Origin: Clostridiaceae bacterium
Lineage (GTDB): Bacteria; Bacillota; Clostridia; Saccharofermentanales; Fastidiosipilaceae
Length of the DNA stretch: 7,226 nt
Assembly (NCBI GenBank): GCA_012514965.1
Contig: JAAYZH010000329.1
Span: forward strand, 1-7,226
Direction of reading: 5' to 3'
Both the position numbers and the translations under genes were made by a program. This document shows, one piece after another, positions 6,618-7,226 of the stretch (the first letter of the stretch is position 1; each line of letters opens with the position of its first letter). The notes beneath the pieces are model-generated. The model saw nothing but the letters and a program-made list of their open reading frames with translations. It made no database searches and was not told where the DNA came from.

Positions 6618-7226
6618 CAAGCCTCCGCCTCCGTTTCCGCAGTCGAGCTGCTGCTTTTCTTGCTCCGCTTGCTGCCCTTGGCGGCCGAGCTGCTCTTAGC
6701 AGACGTGGATTTTTTGGCGTGTGTGCTGCAGTCTTTGTTGCCGCAGACCCTGTAGCTTTGTCCTCTGGCGCGCTTCTCAACCATATACGTACCGCAAACT
6801 TCACAGAATGCTCCATCCACAGGAACATTCCAGCTGATGAAATCGCAATTGGCGTCTTTGCCCTTCTTGTCACATGTATAGAACAAGCGACCACGCTTGG
6901 ATTTGCGCTCAATAACATTCGATCCACACTGAGGACAATGAGCCCCGGTCTCTACCACAATGGCTTCTGTATAGCGGCACTCAGGGAATCGGGAGCACGC
7001 GATGAACTTGCCAAAACGTCCTTCTTTGATGAGAAGATCGCCCTCGTTGCACTCAGGACACTTGCGGCCTACCTCCTGCTTAGGCATCTCGATTTTTGCC
7101 ACTTGTGTGTCTGCTTTCTCTACGAGTTCGTGGAAGCCCGGATAAAAACCCTGCAGAACACTGGTCCATTCCTTGGATCCCTCCTCGACTTTGTCCAGCT
7201 CACCCTCCATGCTGGCGGTAAAATGC
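6617..7226 (-). CDS. topA: DNA topoisomerase I, C-terminal part (cut by window edge)
   Basis: Type IA topoisomerase that relaxes negatively supercoiled DNA. Only the last 202 residues are present; the 5' end lies beyond the right edge. The visible start FTASMEGELDKVEEG is the end of the type IA core (the usual 'FTA.ME..LD.I..G'). The catalytic Tyr is upstream and not seen. Then come three C4 zinc ribbons that bind DNA: CPEC...CSRFPEC, CPQC...CDKKGKDANC and CEVC...CGNKDC. Each has a Cys pair, a 16-17 residue arm and a second Cys pair. The last roughly 35 residues are a Ser/Lys/Ala-rich, probably disordered basic tail ending TEAEA. Internal ATGs such as that at 7210 are not real starts. The stop overlaps the trmFO ATG by one base, which implies a shared transcript. 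Confidence 0.95.
   Translation of the reverse strand, partial: HFTASMEGELDKVEEGSKEWTSVLQGFYPGFHELVEKADTQVAKIEMPKQEVGRKCPECNEGDLLIKEGRFGKFIACSRFPECRYTEAIVVETGAHCPQCGSNVIERKSKRGRLFYTCDKKGKDANCDFISWNVPVDGAFCEVCGTYMVEKRARGQSYRVCGNKDCSTHAKKSTSAKSSSAAKGSKRSKKSSSSTAETEAEA
6622..6632 (-). promoter_or_regulatory. Tandem Shine-Dalgarno of trmFO within topA
   Basis: On the minus strand GGAGGCGGAGG precedes the trmFO ATG. The nearer GGAGG is 4 bases away and the farther one 10. The sequence is made by the last TopA codons (Glu-Ala-Glu-Ala) and supports the ATG at 6617 with coupled or strong reinitiation after topA. Confidence 0.75.

Noticed and set aside
6451..6927. 158-codon open frame across the topA-trmFO junction in another frame
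   Set aside because: Arg/Ala/Ser-rich shadow of two recognised genes; no domain, no start signal.

Overview
The window is ordinary bacterial chromosome with about even base composition. It carries seven protein genes in three blocks, one of them (topA) cut by the right edge. It most likely comes from a low-GC Gram-positive lineage, probably a Clostridia-like anaerobe. The grounds are the topA-trmFO pair with a folate-dependent TrmFO (typical of Firmicutes and some other groups), a DUF624/YesL-like membrane protein, strong Shine-Dalgarno sequences, and a 250-residue DapB with the RGGTIAGDH-type C-terminal half. No genus is claimed.

Left block, minus strand, positions 37 to about 2311: queA followed by tgt, overlapping by 11 bases. 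Tgt inserts preQ1 in place of guanine 34 of GUN-anticodon tRNAs, and QueA then converts it to epoxyqueuosine. The two genes therefore encode consecutive steps of queuosine synthesis. QueA has an unusual C-terminal extension of about 38 residues, whose coding sequence supplies the ribosome binding site and start codon of tgt.

Middle block, plus strand, positions 2444 to 4095: dapA and dapB, overlapping as ATGA. They encode the first two dedicated steps of the diaminopimelate/lysine pathway. They diverge from queA across a region of about 130 bases with two apparent overlapping promoters, one per direction. The block ends at a strong hairpin terminator (4114-4138) that should work in both directions.

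Right block, minus strand, positions 7226 to 4166: the 3' end of topA (three C-terminal zinc ribbons and a Ser/Lys-rich tail), then trmFO (methylation of tRNA U54 to m5U), joined by a TGATG stop/start overlap. After a 73-base gap comes a multi-pass DUF624-like membrane protein with a very acidic tail. That gap holds three tandem 10-bp repeats, a consensus -10 hexamer fused to the trmFO stop codon, and an isolated TTGACA.

There is no gene-free stretch above 300 bases. I saw no tRNA, rRNA, CRISPR array, insertion sequence or phage gene. I found no convincing new multi-gene system. The items worth a second look are small: the queA start and promoter, the QueA tail, the tandem repeats, and the DUF624-like protein.
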